Assembly: GCA_964396265.1 (NCBI GenBank)
Contig: CAYNEM010000001.1
Location: 124,001 to 188,000, forward strand
Direction: 5' to 3'
From: EA-27 sp964396265
Lineage (GTDB): Archaea; Thermoplasmatota; Thermoplasmata; RBG-16-68-12; EA-27
DNA: 64,000 nucleotides
Below the pieces are notes generated by a model. It was not told the origin of the DNA. It did no database searches and was given only the letters and a program-made list of their open reading frames with translations. Shown here piece by piece: positions 42,620 to 50,298 of the stretch; positions within the stretch are counted from its first letter, which is position 1; each line of letters opens with the position of its first letter. A program made the position numbers and the translations under genes.

Positions 42620-43087
42620 TCAGTGCTCGCGGCCGCACGCACACCCGCCACCGCCGTCGTGGCCCCCGGCCTGACCGCCCTGGCCGTGGTTCCCGCCACA
42701 GCCGCACCCGCCTCCGCTGTTGCCCCCGTGGCTCCCCCCGCACCCGCACCCGCCCCCGCCATGGCGGTGGGGCATGCCGAGGAGGAACCGGCCGCCGCCC
42801 GCGGAGTCCTCGTACTCGATCGTCGCGCCGCGGACCTCCTTGGCGGTCTCCGGGTCCATGTAGAATGTGACGCCCTGCTCCACGGTGACGACGTCACCCT
42901 GCTTCGGCTCCTTGGCCATAGCCAGGCGGACGCGTGCCCGACCGTCGACGCCGACCTCCAGGGCGAGGTAGACCGCTCTCGCCTCGCTCTCCGCGAGCCC
43001 GGCGGCGAAGGCCTCGGCGGCCTTCGGGCTGACGATCAGGATCGGGGTTTCTGCCTCGGCGGTGTCCACCATGGGGAGTTCCTGCAT
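42620..43087 (-). CDS. HesB/IscA-like domain protein with Gly/Cys/His-rich tail
   Basis: 155 residues. The N-terminal ~100 residues resemble the A-type Fe-S carrier / HesB fold (ILIVSPKAAEAFAAGLAE ... EQGVTFYMDPETAKEVRGATIEYED). Canonical C-terminal CxC ligands are replaced by a tail with repeated units: HRHGGGGCGCGGSHGG, GGGCGCGGNHGQ and GGGGCACGREH. Six cysteines in three CxC pairs plus histidines make metal or Fe-S binding plausible. Its neighbours are sulfur-transfer genes on the opposite strand. An alternative start is ATG 43072. Confidence 0.65.
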   Translation of the reverse strand: MQELPMVDTAEAETPILIVSPKAAEAFAAGLAESEARAVYLALEVGVDGRARVRLAMAKEPKQGDVVTVEQGVTFYMDPETAKEVRGATIEYEDSAGGGRFLLGMPHRHGGGGCGCGGSHGGNSGGGCGCGGNHGQGGQAGGHDGGGGCACGREH

Positions 43088-43398
43088 GGAGGGAACTACG
43101 CACTCCCCCTACTTCAGGGTCTCGTCGCGACTCTCACGACTCTCGCACGCGCCTCTGCACCCGGAGAGCTCGTGCCCCGGTTAGGCCAGCAAAGCTTGGA
43201 ACTCGGCAGCGGCGGGAATCACCCTGCCGCCCGCGATCGTCAACAGGCTCTCCGTGGCGGGCAATCGGACGATCGGGACGGCAAACGGGTCCGGCGGGAG
43301 TGCGGCGAGGTCCGCCTGCCCGCGAGCGTGACCTTCTCGTAGAACTCCTTCGCAAATTCCGCGTACGCACAGCCGCGCGTGTCTTCGTGTACAACGGG
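43088..43398. other. Gap with possible frameshifted remnant on the minus strand
   Basis: No intact gene. On the minus strand, from about 43390 to 43181, two adjacent frames look protein-like: VVHEDTRGCAYAEFAKEFYEKVTLAG, then after a one-base shift QADLAALPPDPFAVPIVRLP ending in TAA at 43181-43183. This may be the end of a decayed gene, or chance antisense coding in GC-rich DNA. No clear promoter for the cysteine synthase gene is visible. Confidence 0.25.
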
Positions 43399-44394
43399 AT
43401 GGGGGACATGGACCGCCTCGAGGAGGCGCTCCGCAAGGTGCGGGAAATCTTCACATACGCGCGCCGGTTCGCCGTGGCGCCGATGGAACCCGTCGACGCC
43501 CCCAACGTCCTATCCCTCATCGGGAACACGCAGCTCGTGAAGCTGTCGCGGGTCGGCCGCGAGGTGCCGCACGTCGAATTGTGCGCGAAGGCGGAGTGGA
43601 CGAACCCGGGCGGGAGCGTGAAGGACCGCGCCGCCAAGGGGATGGTGTTGGCGGCGATCCGGTCGGGCGAACTCACGCCGGGGAAGACGATCCTCGAGGC
43701 GACGTCCGGCAACACGGGGATCGCCCTCGCGATGATCGGCACGTACTTCGGGAATCCCGTGACCGTGTTCCTGCCGAAGAACGCAGGCGAGGAGCGGAAG
43801 CGGGTCCTGACCGCATACGGGGCGGAGATCGTGTCCACGAACCCGCTCGAGGGGACGGACGGGGCGCAGCGGCAGGCGAAGCGGTTGGCGACGTCGGACC
43901 CGAAGAAGTACTGGTACGCGGACCAGTACAACAATCCCCATAACCTGGGCGCGCACTACGAGACGACGGGCCCGGAGATCTGGGAGCAGACGCGCGGGCG
44001 GGTCACGCACTTCGTGGCGGGTCTCGGGACGAGCGGCACGCTCATGGGCACGGGCCGGCGGCTTCGTGCCTACAACCGCCAAGTCCGGATTATCGCCTTC
44101 CAGCCCGACGGTCCCCTCCACGGCATCGAGGGGCTCAAGCACATGGAGAGCGCGATCGTGCCCGGGATTTACGATTCGAAGTTTCCGGACGAGCACCTGA
44201 CCGTGAGCACGGAGGAGGCGCAGGCCCACACGCGGCGGCTCGCGAAAGAGGAAGGCCTTCTCGTCGGCACGTCCTCCGGCGCGGCGCTGGCCGCGTGCCT
44301 CAAGGTCGCCCGCAGACTCACGTCCGGGGTCATCGTCACCGTCTTCCCCGATGCGGGGGACAAGTACCTAGGGGAGGCGTACTGGGAGCGGTAG
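43399..44394 (+). CDS. cysM: Cysteine synthase family (CysK/CysM), PLP-dependent
   Basis: 331 residues. Fold-type II enzyme making cysteine from an activated serine and a sulfur donor. PLP lysine in NPGGSVKDRAAKG (Lys75), substrate loop EATSGNTGIALA, phosphate-binding GLGTSGTLMGTGR, and GTSSGAALAA near the end. An N-terminal extension of ~30 residues precedes PNVLSLIGNTQLVKL; ATG 43483 would remove it. The neighbouring JAMM protease and ubiquitin-like/E1/rhodanese fusion match the CysO-CysM-Mec+ system, in which the sulfur donor is a protein thiocarboxylate, so O-phosphoserine plus thiocarboxylate is the likely route. Confidence 0.92.
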   Translation: MGDMDRLEEALRKVREIFTYARRFAVAPMEPVDAPNVLSLIGNTQLVKLSRVGREVPHVELCAKAEWTNPGGSVKDRAAKGMVLAAIRSGELTPGKTILEATSGNTGIALAMIGTYFGNPVTVFLPKNAGEERKRVLTAYGAEIVSTNPLEGTDGAQRQAKRLATSDPKKYWYADQYNNPHNLGAHYETTGPEIWEQTRGRVTHFVAGLGTSGTLMGTGRRLRAYNRQVRIIAFQPDGPLHGIEGLKHMESAIVPGIYDSKFPDEHLTVSTEEAQAHTRRLAKEEGLLVGTSSGAALAACLKVARRLTSGVIVTVFPDAGDKYLGEAYWER

Positions 44395-44395
44395 G

Positions 44396-44815
44396 ATGGA
44401 AGTCCGGATCCCCCGGTCCGTCGTCGAGCTGATCCGCGCGCACGCGCAAGTGACGTATCCAGAGGAATGTTGCGGCTTCCTGATCGGCAGGGAGGACGGC
44501 GACGTGCGCCACGTCACGGAGGGCCGACGCGCGCGGAACGTCCGTCCGGAGATGCGCGAGGTTCGCTACGCGATTGACCCGCGGGACGTGCTGAAGGTCG
44601 ACCGCGAGTTCCGCGGTGAGCTGAAGCACATCGGGTTCTACCACTCGCACCCGGACCATCCAGCGCGCCCGTCCGCGTTCGACCTCGAGCGCGCGTGGCC
44701 CTGGTATGTGTACACGATTTTGGCGGTGCGGAATCGCGCGCCCGCGGAGTTCACGGCGTGGGTCCTCACGGAGGAGCCAAGGGCTTTTAAGGAAGTGCCG
44801 ACTGCAATCGCATAA
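44396..44815 (+). CDS. JAMM/MPN+ metalloprotease (Mec+-like)
   Basis: 139 residues. Zinc motif complete: Glu23/24 (PEECCGFLIG) and HSHPDHPARPSAFD, giving His83, His85, Ser93 and Asp96 (HxHP-x7-S-x2-D). In the CysO/CysM system the homologous Mec+ releases new cysteine from the carrier's C-terminus. It starts one base after the cysteine synthase stop. In this locus the carrier is fused inside a larger protein, so the enzyme could also cut at the internal Gly-Gly. Confidence 0.9.
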   Translation: MEVRIPRSVVELIRAHAQVTYPEECCGFLIGREDGDVRHVTEGRRARNVRPEMREVRYAIDPRDVLKVDREFRGELKHIGFYHSHPDHPARPSAFDLERAWPWYVYTILAVRNRAPAEFTAWVLTEEPRAFKEVPTAIA

Positions 44816-44840
44816 CCCCGTTATCACGGGAGGAAGCGCG

Positions 44841-46313
44841 ATGGTCAGCGTCAAGGTGTACATCCCGACCGCCCTGCGCCAGTACGCGGACGGCCGCGAT
44901 GTCGTCGAGGTGCCCGCGGGCCCCGTGAAGGACGTGCTCGCGGACCTCACCCGCCAGTTCGCAGGGCTCCGCCGCCACCTGTACGGGGACGACGGCCGGC
45001 TCCGGAACTTTGTGAACGTGTACGTGAACGACGAGGACATCCGGTACCTCCGCAAGGAGGAGACGGAGGTGCCGCCGGGCGCCACCGTGTCGATCGTACC
45101 AAGCATCGCGGGCGGCTCGTTCGTCCAGCGGCAGGCCGCCCTGACCGCACCGCCCCGACGCCAGGCGGGCGGGCTCCCGTTCACGATGGAGGAGATCAAG
45201 CGGTACAGCCGCCACCTCATCCTCCCGGAGGTCGGGATCGAAGGACAGCAGAAGTTGAAGGAGGCCTCCGTCCTCATCGTCGGGACAGGCGGCCTCGGCG
45301 CGCCCCTCGGCCTGTATCTGGCGGCGGCCGGCATTGGGCGGTTGGGCCTTCTCGACTTCGACGTGGTCGAGCACTCGAACCTCCAACGGCAGGTCCTCTT
45401 CTCGGAGTCCGACATTGGGCGGCCGAAATTGCAGGTCGCGAAGGAACGGCTGCACGGCGTGAACCCGAACATCACCATCGAGGCGCACGAGGCGCGACTC
45501 ACATCGGCGAACGCAATGGACATCCTGAAGGACTACGACGTCGTGATCGACGGGACGGACAACTTCCCGACGCGGTACCTCGTGAACGACGCGTGCGTCC
45601 TGCTCGGGAAGCCGAACGTGTACGGCTCCATCTTCCGATGGGAGGGCCAGTTGTCCGTGTTCTGGGCCGCGAAGGGCCCGTGCTACCGATGCCTGTACGC
45701 GGAGCCGCCGCCGCCTGGGCTCGTCCCGAGCTGCGCGGAGGGCGGCGTGCTCGGCGTGCTCCCCGGAGTGGTCGGGAGCATCCAGGCGACGGAGGCGATC
45801 AAGCTCATCCTCGGGCGGGGCGACACCCTCGTCGGCCGCCTCCTGCTCTTCGACGCGATGACGATGAAGTTCCGCGAACTCAGGCTGAAGAAGAACCCCG
45901 ACTGCCCCGTGTGCGGGACGAACCCGACGATCAAGGAACTCATCGACTACGAGGCGTTCTGCGGGATTACGCCGCAGGCCGCGGACGTCGGGTCGGAGTA
46001 CTGGATCACCGCCGAGGAGCTCAAGGCGAAGCTTGACAAGGACGAGCCCGTCGTCGTCCTCGACGTCCGGGAGCCGATGGAGCGGCAGATCAACCGCATC
46101 CCCGGGTCGATCCACATCCCGCTCGCGCAGCTGCCGTACATGGTCAACGAGCTGAGCACCGCGGACGAGATCGTGCTCCACTGCAAGGTCGGGGAGCGAT
46201 CCGCGCGCGCGTTGCAGTTCCTGCGGGAGCTCGGGTTCCATAAGCTCAAGAACCTCCAGGGCGGCATCGACGCCTGGGTCATGCGCGTGGACCCGAGCCA
46301 GCCGATGTATTGA
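44841..46313 (+). CDS. Ubiquitin-like (MoaD/CysO) - E1 (MoeB/ThiF) - rhodanese fusion
   Basis: 490 residues with three domains. 1-92: beta-grasp sulfur carrier ending SIAGGS with Gly91-Gly92. ~115-365: E1-like adenylyltransferase with GTGGLGAPLG, DFDVVEHSNLQRQ, and zinc cysteines CYRC and CPVC. ~385-490: rhodanese with active-site Cys448 in HCKVGERSA. It would activate a sulfur-carrier C-terminus and load sulfur from the rhodanese persulfide. The carrier's Gly-Gly is internal, so it must be cleaved first, act on a separate carrier, or work without a free C-terminus. The ATG at 44841 follows GGGAGGAA. Confidence 0.9.
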   Translation: MVSVKVYIPTALRQYADGRDVVEVPAGPVKDVLADLTRQFAGLRRHLYGDDGRLRNFVNVYVNDEDIRYLRKEETEVPPGATVSIVPSIAGGSFVQRQAALTAPPRRQAGGLPFTMEEIKRYSRHLILPEVGIEGQQKLKEASVLIVGTGGLGAPLGLYLAAAGIGRLGLLDFDVVEHSNLQRQVLFSESDIGRPKLQVAKERLHGVNPNITIEAHEARLTSANAMDILKDYDVVIDGTDNFPTRYLVNDACVLLGKPNVYGSIFRWEGQLSVFWAAKGPCYRCLYAEPPPPGLVPSCAEGGVLGVLPGVVGSIQATEAIKLILGRGDTLVGRLLLFDAMTMKFRELRLKKNPDCPVCGTNPTIKELIDYEAFCGITPQAADVGSEYWITAEELKAKLDKDEPVVVLDVREPMERQINRIPGSIHIPLAQLPYMVNELSTADEIVLHCKVGERSARALQFLRELGFHKLKNLQGGIDAWVMRVDPSQPMY

Positions 46314-46340
46314 GTTTGAGCTACGAATCTTGTCGCATAA

Positions 46341-46349
46341 CCTTTATAC
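46341..46349 (+). promoter_or_regulatory. TATA box without an adjacent gene
   Basis: CCTTTATAC predicts transcription from about 46370. The first ATG there is followed at once by a stop codon, and repeat copy B lies 35-106 nt into the predicted transcript, so the box may drive a non-coding RNA. Confidence 0.4.
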
Positions 46350-46404
46350 AACGCCGCGAGATATCAAAAATGTAGCGAATCCAGCCGGACGAGACGGTCT
46401 GCGC

Positions 46405-46476
46405 GGGCAAGATGACCATCGTCGCAAGAGTTCACTTCCCATCATCACGACAGGCTGGTGACGGACGCGGTACCGA
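46405..46476 (+). repeat. 72-bp dispersed repeat, copy B
   Basis: 70 of 72 bases match copy A. In copy B an 8-bp inverted repeat (GACCATCG at 46414-46421, CGATGGTC at 46474-46481) could close a ~50-nt loop in RNA; the right arm is not conserved after copy A. The copies flank the ligase remnant, the HesB-like gene and the three sulfur-transfer genes. Confidence 0.75.
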
Positions 46477-46574
46477 TGGTCAACACGGGAGGACACCATC
46501 CTCGGTAAACTGTTCACTCACGTGACGGTACCCATCGCTTCACGGAACCTCGCTTGGAATCCGTGCCCCCCACA

Positions 46575-46586
46575 CACAACTATATA
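46575..46586 (+). promoter_or_regulatory. TATA box of the four-helix membrane protein gene
   Basis: CAACTATATAGC lies about 30 bp before the ATG at 46614 and selects that start over the in-frame codon at 46554, which precedes the box. Confidence 0.55.
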
Positions 46587-46613
46587 GCGAGCGAGGTTCG
46601 GACTCTGCCCGCA

Positions 46614-47042
46614 ATGACCGGTCGACGCAGAGCCCCGCTCATGATGACGTTGTTCCTCGGGTTATTCATGCTCCACATTTGGCTCCTCCAGCGGACGCTG
46701 GCCAGGGGGGACGTGCCGATCTCTATCTTGCTGGCGGTCGCCATCGCGCTTTTCCTGCAACGCCTCGTGCATTACGCCAGGCTCTCGAAGCGTCCTCGCC
46801 CGGAACCCGTACGACGAGACGCGCACCTCGAGCTGCTCCATGTCCGCAAGAGGACGCTTGGATTCATCACCCTCACCGCGATGCACGCATTCGTCCTCTG
46901 GCGATTCGTGGGAACGGAGGAGTTGTGGATCGTCGTTCTGCTCGCGGCGTCGATGGCGCTCTTCCTCTACAGGACTGCGGCGTATACTCGACGGTATGTG
47001 GCCCTTCGCCATCCCGTAGGAGGGCCCACGACGAATCCCTAG
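46614..47042 (+). CDS. Four-helix membrane protein, function unknown
   Basis: 142 residues arranged as two hairpins of similar design: MTLFLGLFMLHIWLLQRTLARGD with ISILLAVAIALFLQRLVHYARL, then TLGFITLTAMHAFVLWRFVGTEE with LWIVVLLAASMALFLYRTAAYTRR. Each hairpin has His/Trp in helix 1, a short polar turn and a final Arg/Tyr-rich segment, suggesting an internal duplication. Start set by the TATA box at 46575. Family not recognised. Confidence 0.65.
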   Translation: MTGRRRAPLMMTLFLGLFMLHIWLLQRTLARGDVPISILLAVAIALFLQRLVHYARLSKRPRPEPVRRDAHLELLHVRKRTLGFITLTAMHAFVLWRFVGTEELWIVVLLAASMALFLYRTAAYTRRYVALRHPVGGPTTNP

Positions 47043-47112
47043 AGCGCGAGAAATCCTGATTCCGCTGGCTATCTGGACGACACCCCATCGCCGTTCTAAC
47101 GGGTTGGTGTTC

Positions 47113-48075
47113 CTAAAGGCGCTTGGCGTAATCCTTGGCAAAGTATGTGAGGATGAAGTCTGCGCCCGCTCGCCGAATCGCGATAAGACTTTCGAGCACG
47201 GTCTGCTCCTCGTTCAGCCACCCGTTCGCGGCCGCCGCTTTGAGGGCCGCGTATTCACCGCTCACCTGAAACGCTGCCAACGGCACGTCGATGTCCCGTC
47301 GCAAGCTCGCGAGAATGTCCAGGTAGGGCATCGCTGGTTTCACCATCAGGATGTCTGCCCCCTCTGCGAGGTCAAGCCTTGCCTCCCGGAGCGCCTGCAC
47401 CGCGGACCCGGGATCCATCTGATGGCTCCTGCGGTCCCCGAATTTCGGCGCCCCCTCCGCCGCCTCTCGGAACGGCCCGTAGAACGCGGACGCGTACTTC
47501 ACCGCGTACGACAGGATCGGGAGCTCCTCGAACCCCGCCTCGTCGAGCGCCTTCCGGATCGCCGCCACCTGCCCGTCCATCATCCCGCTGGGGGCGACCA
47601 TGTCCGCGCCCGCGAGCGCCTGGCTCACGGCGATCTTCCCGTACACCTCGAGGGTGCGGTCGTTGTCGATCCGCGCGCCGCGCAGCAGCCCGCAGTGCCC
47701 GTGGCTCGTGTACTCGCAGAGGCACAGGTCCGCAATCACCGCCACGTCCGCGACCTCCTTGATCCGACGGATGGCTTCTTGGACAACGCCGTCCTTCGCG
47801 TACGCGCCGGAGCCGCCCTCGTCCTTTTCCCTCGGGATGCCGAACAGGAGGACCGCGGGGATCCCGAGGTCCGCGACCTCTCCTGCGTCCTTCGCCACGG
47901 TCCCCAGGCTTTGGCGGTGGATCCCGGGCATCGCGGCGATGGGCTGCGGGGCCTTCGCGCGCTCGTCGACGAAGATCGGATACACGAGGTCCTTCGGACT
48001 CAACCGCGTTCCGTGAACGAGATCCCTGATCCTCGGGTTCGCTCGAAGGCGGCGCATGCGTACCGCGGGGTACAT
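47113..48075 (-). CDS. hemB: Delta-aminolevulinic acid dehydratase (porphobilinogen synthase)
   Basis: 320 residues; condenses two 5-aminolevulinates to porphobilinogen. Zinc cysteines in DLCLCEYTSHGHCG and the two active-site lysines in SYAVKYASAFYGPF and MVKPAMPYLD are present. The ATG at 48075 overlaps the hemA stop (TGATG); a GTG one codon earlier is possible. It is the last gene of the hemA-hemB pair. Confidence 0.95.
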   Translation of the reverse strand: MYPAVRMRRLRANPRIRDLVHGTRLSPKDLVYPIFVDERAKAPQPIAAMPGIHRQSLGTVAKDAGEVADLGIPAVLLFGIPREKDEGGSGAYAKDGVVQEAIRRIKEVADVAVIADLCLCEYTSHGHCGLLRGARIDNDRTLEVYGKIAVSQALAGADMVAPSGMMDGQVAAIRKALDEAGFEELPILSYAVKYASAFYGPFREAAEGAPKFGDRRSHQMDPGSAVQALREARLDLAEGADILMVKPAMPYLDILASLRRDIDVPLAAFQVSGEYAALKAAAANGWLNEEQTVLESLIAIRRAGADFILTYFAKDYAKRL

Positions 48076-49328
48076 CACTCTTCCTCGAGCCCGAGCAGCT
48101 TGGCGGCGGTCCGCAGGGTCTCCGTGTCCCCCTCGCGCGCCGCGAGCTTCAGCGCCTGCGTCGGGCGCGCGAGCATCTTGTTCGCGAAACTGTCGAGCAT
48201 CGCGCGCACGGCCTCCCGCTGCGCCTCCGTCAGGCCGGCGATCTTCCGTGCGAATTCGCCATACTCCTCGTCCCGCAGCGCGCGGACCCTCGTGTACAGC
48301 CGCCGTGCGAGGTCGTCCGCGGGCGTCTCCTCCGCCTTTCCGAGGAACGCCTCGACTTCGTCATCGACGATCCGGTCCGCAGCCAACACCTCGGACCGGC
48401 GGAGCCGGAGGTTCTCCTGCGCGATCTCGCGGAGGCCATCGATGTTCCGCAACTCCACGCCGCGGATCTCCGCGACGTGCTCGTCGATCGTCCGCGGGTT
48501 GCTGATGTCGATGATGAGGAGGGGATCCACCCGGCTCGCATGCGCGAGCATGACCTCGAGCTCTTCCTTGGAGAGGACGACGTGGGGCGCCCCCGTCGCT
48601 CCGATGATCACGTCGCTCACGGGGATGTACTTCGGCATCTCCTCGAACGAGATCGCGATCCCGTTCAACTCCCGGGCGAGCTCTGCGGCCCGCTCGTGGC
48701 TCCGGTTCGCGACGAAGATCGCCTTCAGCTTCCATCGCGCGAGTGCCTTCGCGACAAGCGTCGCCGTCTCCCCCGCCCCCATGACGAGGACGACCTTTCC
48801 CGTCAGGTCGCCGAGGAGCTTCCTCGCCAAATCCACGGCGGCGCTCCCGACCGACACGGAGCCCTCGTTCACCTCCGTCTCCGTCCGCACGCGCTTCCCG
48901 ACCGCGATCGCCTTCCGGAAGAAACGGTCGAGCGTGGGGCCCAAGGCGCCTTCCCCGCGCGCGAACGCGAGCGCCTCCTTCACCTGTCCCAGGATCTGGT
49001 CCTCCCCGACGATCATGGAGTCGAGGCCGCTCGCGACGCGGAACAGGTGGTGGACCGTCTCGCGCCCCTCAAGGAACCGGACGGTCCCCTCGAGTTCCTG
49101 GGGGAGGAAGTTCGCGGTGATCGACTCGAGGCTCTTGCGCCCCTCGGGGCCGCCGACCGCGGCGTACACCTCTACGCGATTGCACGTCTTCAGGATTGCC
49201 GCTTCGCGAACGCCGGGGAGCGCGCGGACCGCCGCCAGAAGCGACTTCGCCTCTTTCGCCGTCACGAGCTCGAGTTGCTCGATGTCGACCCACCTGTGCG
49301 TCACGTGGGCGCTGACGAGCGGGAGCAC
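48075..49328 (-). CDS. hemA: Glutamyl-tRNA reductase
   Basis: 417 residues; reduces glutamyl-tRNA to glutamate-1-semialdehyde, first step of the C5 route to haem. Catalytic Cys49 in AILKTCNRVEVYA; NADPH-binding VLVMGAGETATLVAKAL; C-terminal dimerisation helices. The GTG at 49328 lies about 27 bp from a TATA box, so the message is essentially leaderless. Confidence 0.95.
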   Translation of the reverse strand: MLPLVSAHVTHRWVDIEQLELVTAKEAKSLLAAVRALPGVREAAILKTCNRVEVYAAVGGPEGRKSLESITANFLPQELEGTVRFLEGRETVHHLFRVASGLDSMIVGEDQILGQVKEALAFARGEGALGPTLDRFFRKAIAVGKRVRTETEVNEGSVSVGSAAVDLARKLLGDLTGKVVLVMGAGETATLVAKALARWKLKAIFVANRSHERAAELARELNGIAISFEEMPKYIPVSDVIIGATGAPHVVLSKEELEVMLAHASRVDPLLIIDISNPRTIDEHVAEIRGVELRNIDGLREIAQENLRLRRSEVLAADRIVDDEVEAFLGKAEETPADDLARRLYTRVRALRDEEYGEFARKIAGLTEAQREAVRAMLDSFANKMLARPTQALKLAAREGDTETLRTAAKLLGLEEE

Positions 49329-49351
49329 GGCGAGCGGACTAACCGAGGCTC

Positions 49352-49360
49352 GTACTTAAG
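49352..49360 (-). promoter_or_regulatory. TATA box for hemA-hemB
   Basis: CTTAAGTAC on the minus strand, ~27 bp upstream of the GTG at 49328. Confidence 0.5.
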
Positions 49361-49392
49361 ATTTCAGAACGTGCGGTGTGCAAGGCCGTGCA

Positions 49393-50298
49393 TCACAGGT
49401 GTTGTGCGACGACGTGGGCGAGCGCCGCCAAGAAGTCGGGGCGGTCGTTCGGCGCGGGCGTCCGGCGGAATGCGAGGCCCTTCCCCTTCGCGTGCGCAGC
49501 CAGCTTGCGATCCAGATCGTACAGGGTCTCCAGGTTGTCCGCGACGAACCCGAGGGGCGCGACGAGCACCTCTTTGACGCCGTTCGTGGCGAGGGTGTCC
49601 GTGACCTCCTCGACCTCGGGCCCGAGCCACTCCCCGCCCACCATGCCGACGGATTGGAACGCGAACGTCCACGCGGGGACATCGACCGCATCCGCGAGCT
49701 TGGCGGCGAGCGCGCGGAGCTGGTGCTCGTACGGGTCTCCGGGGGGCATCCGCGACTTGGGCAGGCTGTGGGCGGTGAACACGAGGTGGCCGTCCCCGCC
49801 AAGAGCACGCCCCGCGAGCGATTCCCGGAGAATCGCGCGCCACGCATCGAACAGCTTCGGGTCGTCGTACCACTCCTTCACGAAGGTGACGGACACGTCC
49901 TTGCCCGCGACGGCCTCGTCGACCGCCTTCTCGTACCCCCCCGTGCTCACCGCGGAGTAGAAGGGCGCGAGGGGGACCGCGACGATGCGGGGGTGACCCG
50001 CGCGGATGATCTGCCCGACGGTCTCGCGGATGAACGGGTGCCAGTGCTTCATGCCGGCGTACGCGCGGACCGCGTGGCGGCGGTCCCGCAGGAGCCGCTC
50101 CGCGCCCTGCGCCTGTCGCTCCGTGATCGCGACAAGGGGCGTGTGCCCGCCGACGGCCTCGTACCGGGCGCGCAGGTTCTTCAGCTCTTCGTCGGAGGGC
50201 GGTCGCCCGCCGCGGATATCCGTAAAGTAGGGCCCCACCTCGTCGAGCGTTTGCGGCGTGCCGTAGGCCATGAACAGGACCGCGACCTCGTCCGTCAC
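49393..50298 (-). CDS. hemH: Ferrochelatase (coproporphyrin type likely)
   Basis: 301 residues; inserts Fe2+ into a porphyrin. VAVLFMAYGTPQTLDEVGPYFTDIRGG is the family N-terminus, with FTAHSLPKSR and WTFAFQSVGMVGGEWLGP following. The HemQ gene in the same locus indicates coproporphyrin as substrate. No [2Fe-2S] C-terminal cysteines. The GTG start overlaps the hemE stop (GTGA), which rules out longer in-frame starts antisense to nothing but reading through hemE. Confidence 0.93.
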   Translation of the reverse strand: MTDEVAVLFMAYGTPQTLDEVGPYFTDIRGGRPPSDEELKNLRARYEAVGGHTPLVAITERQAQGAERLLRDRRHAVRAYAGMKHWHPFIRETVGQIIRAGHPRIVAVPLAPFYSAVSTGGYEKAVDEAVAGKDVSVTFVKEWYDDPKLFDAWRAILRESLAGRALGGDGHLVFTAHSLPKSRMPPGDPYEHQLRALAAKLADAVDVPAWTFAFQSVGMVGGEWLGPEVEEVTDTLATNGVKEVLVAPLGFVADNLETLYDLDRKLAAHAKGKGLAFRRTPAPNDRPDFLAALAHVVAQHL

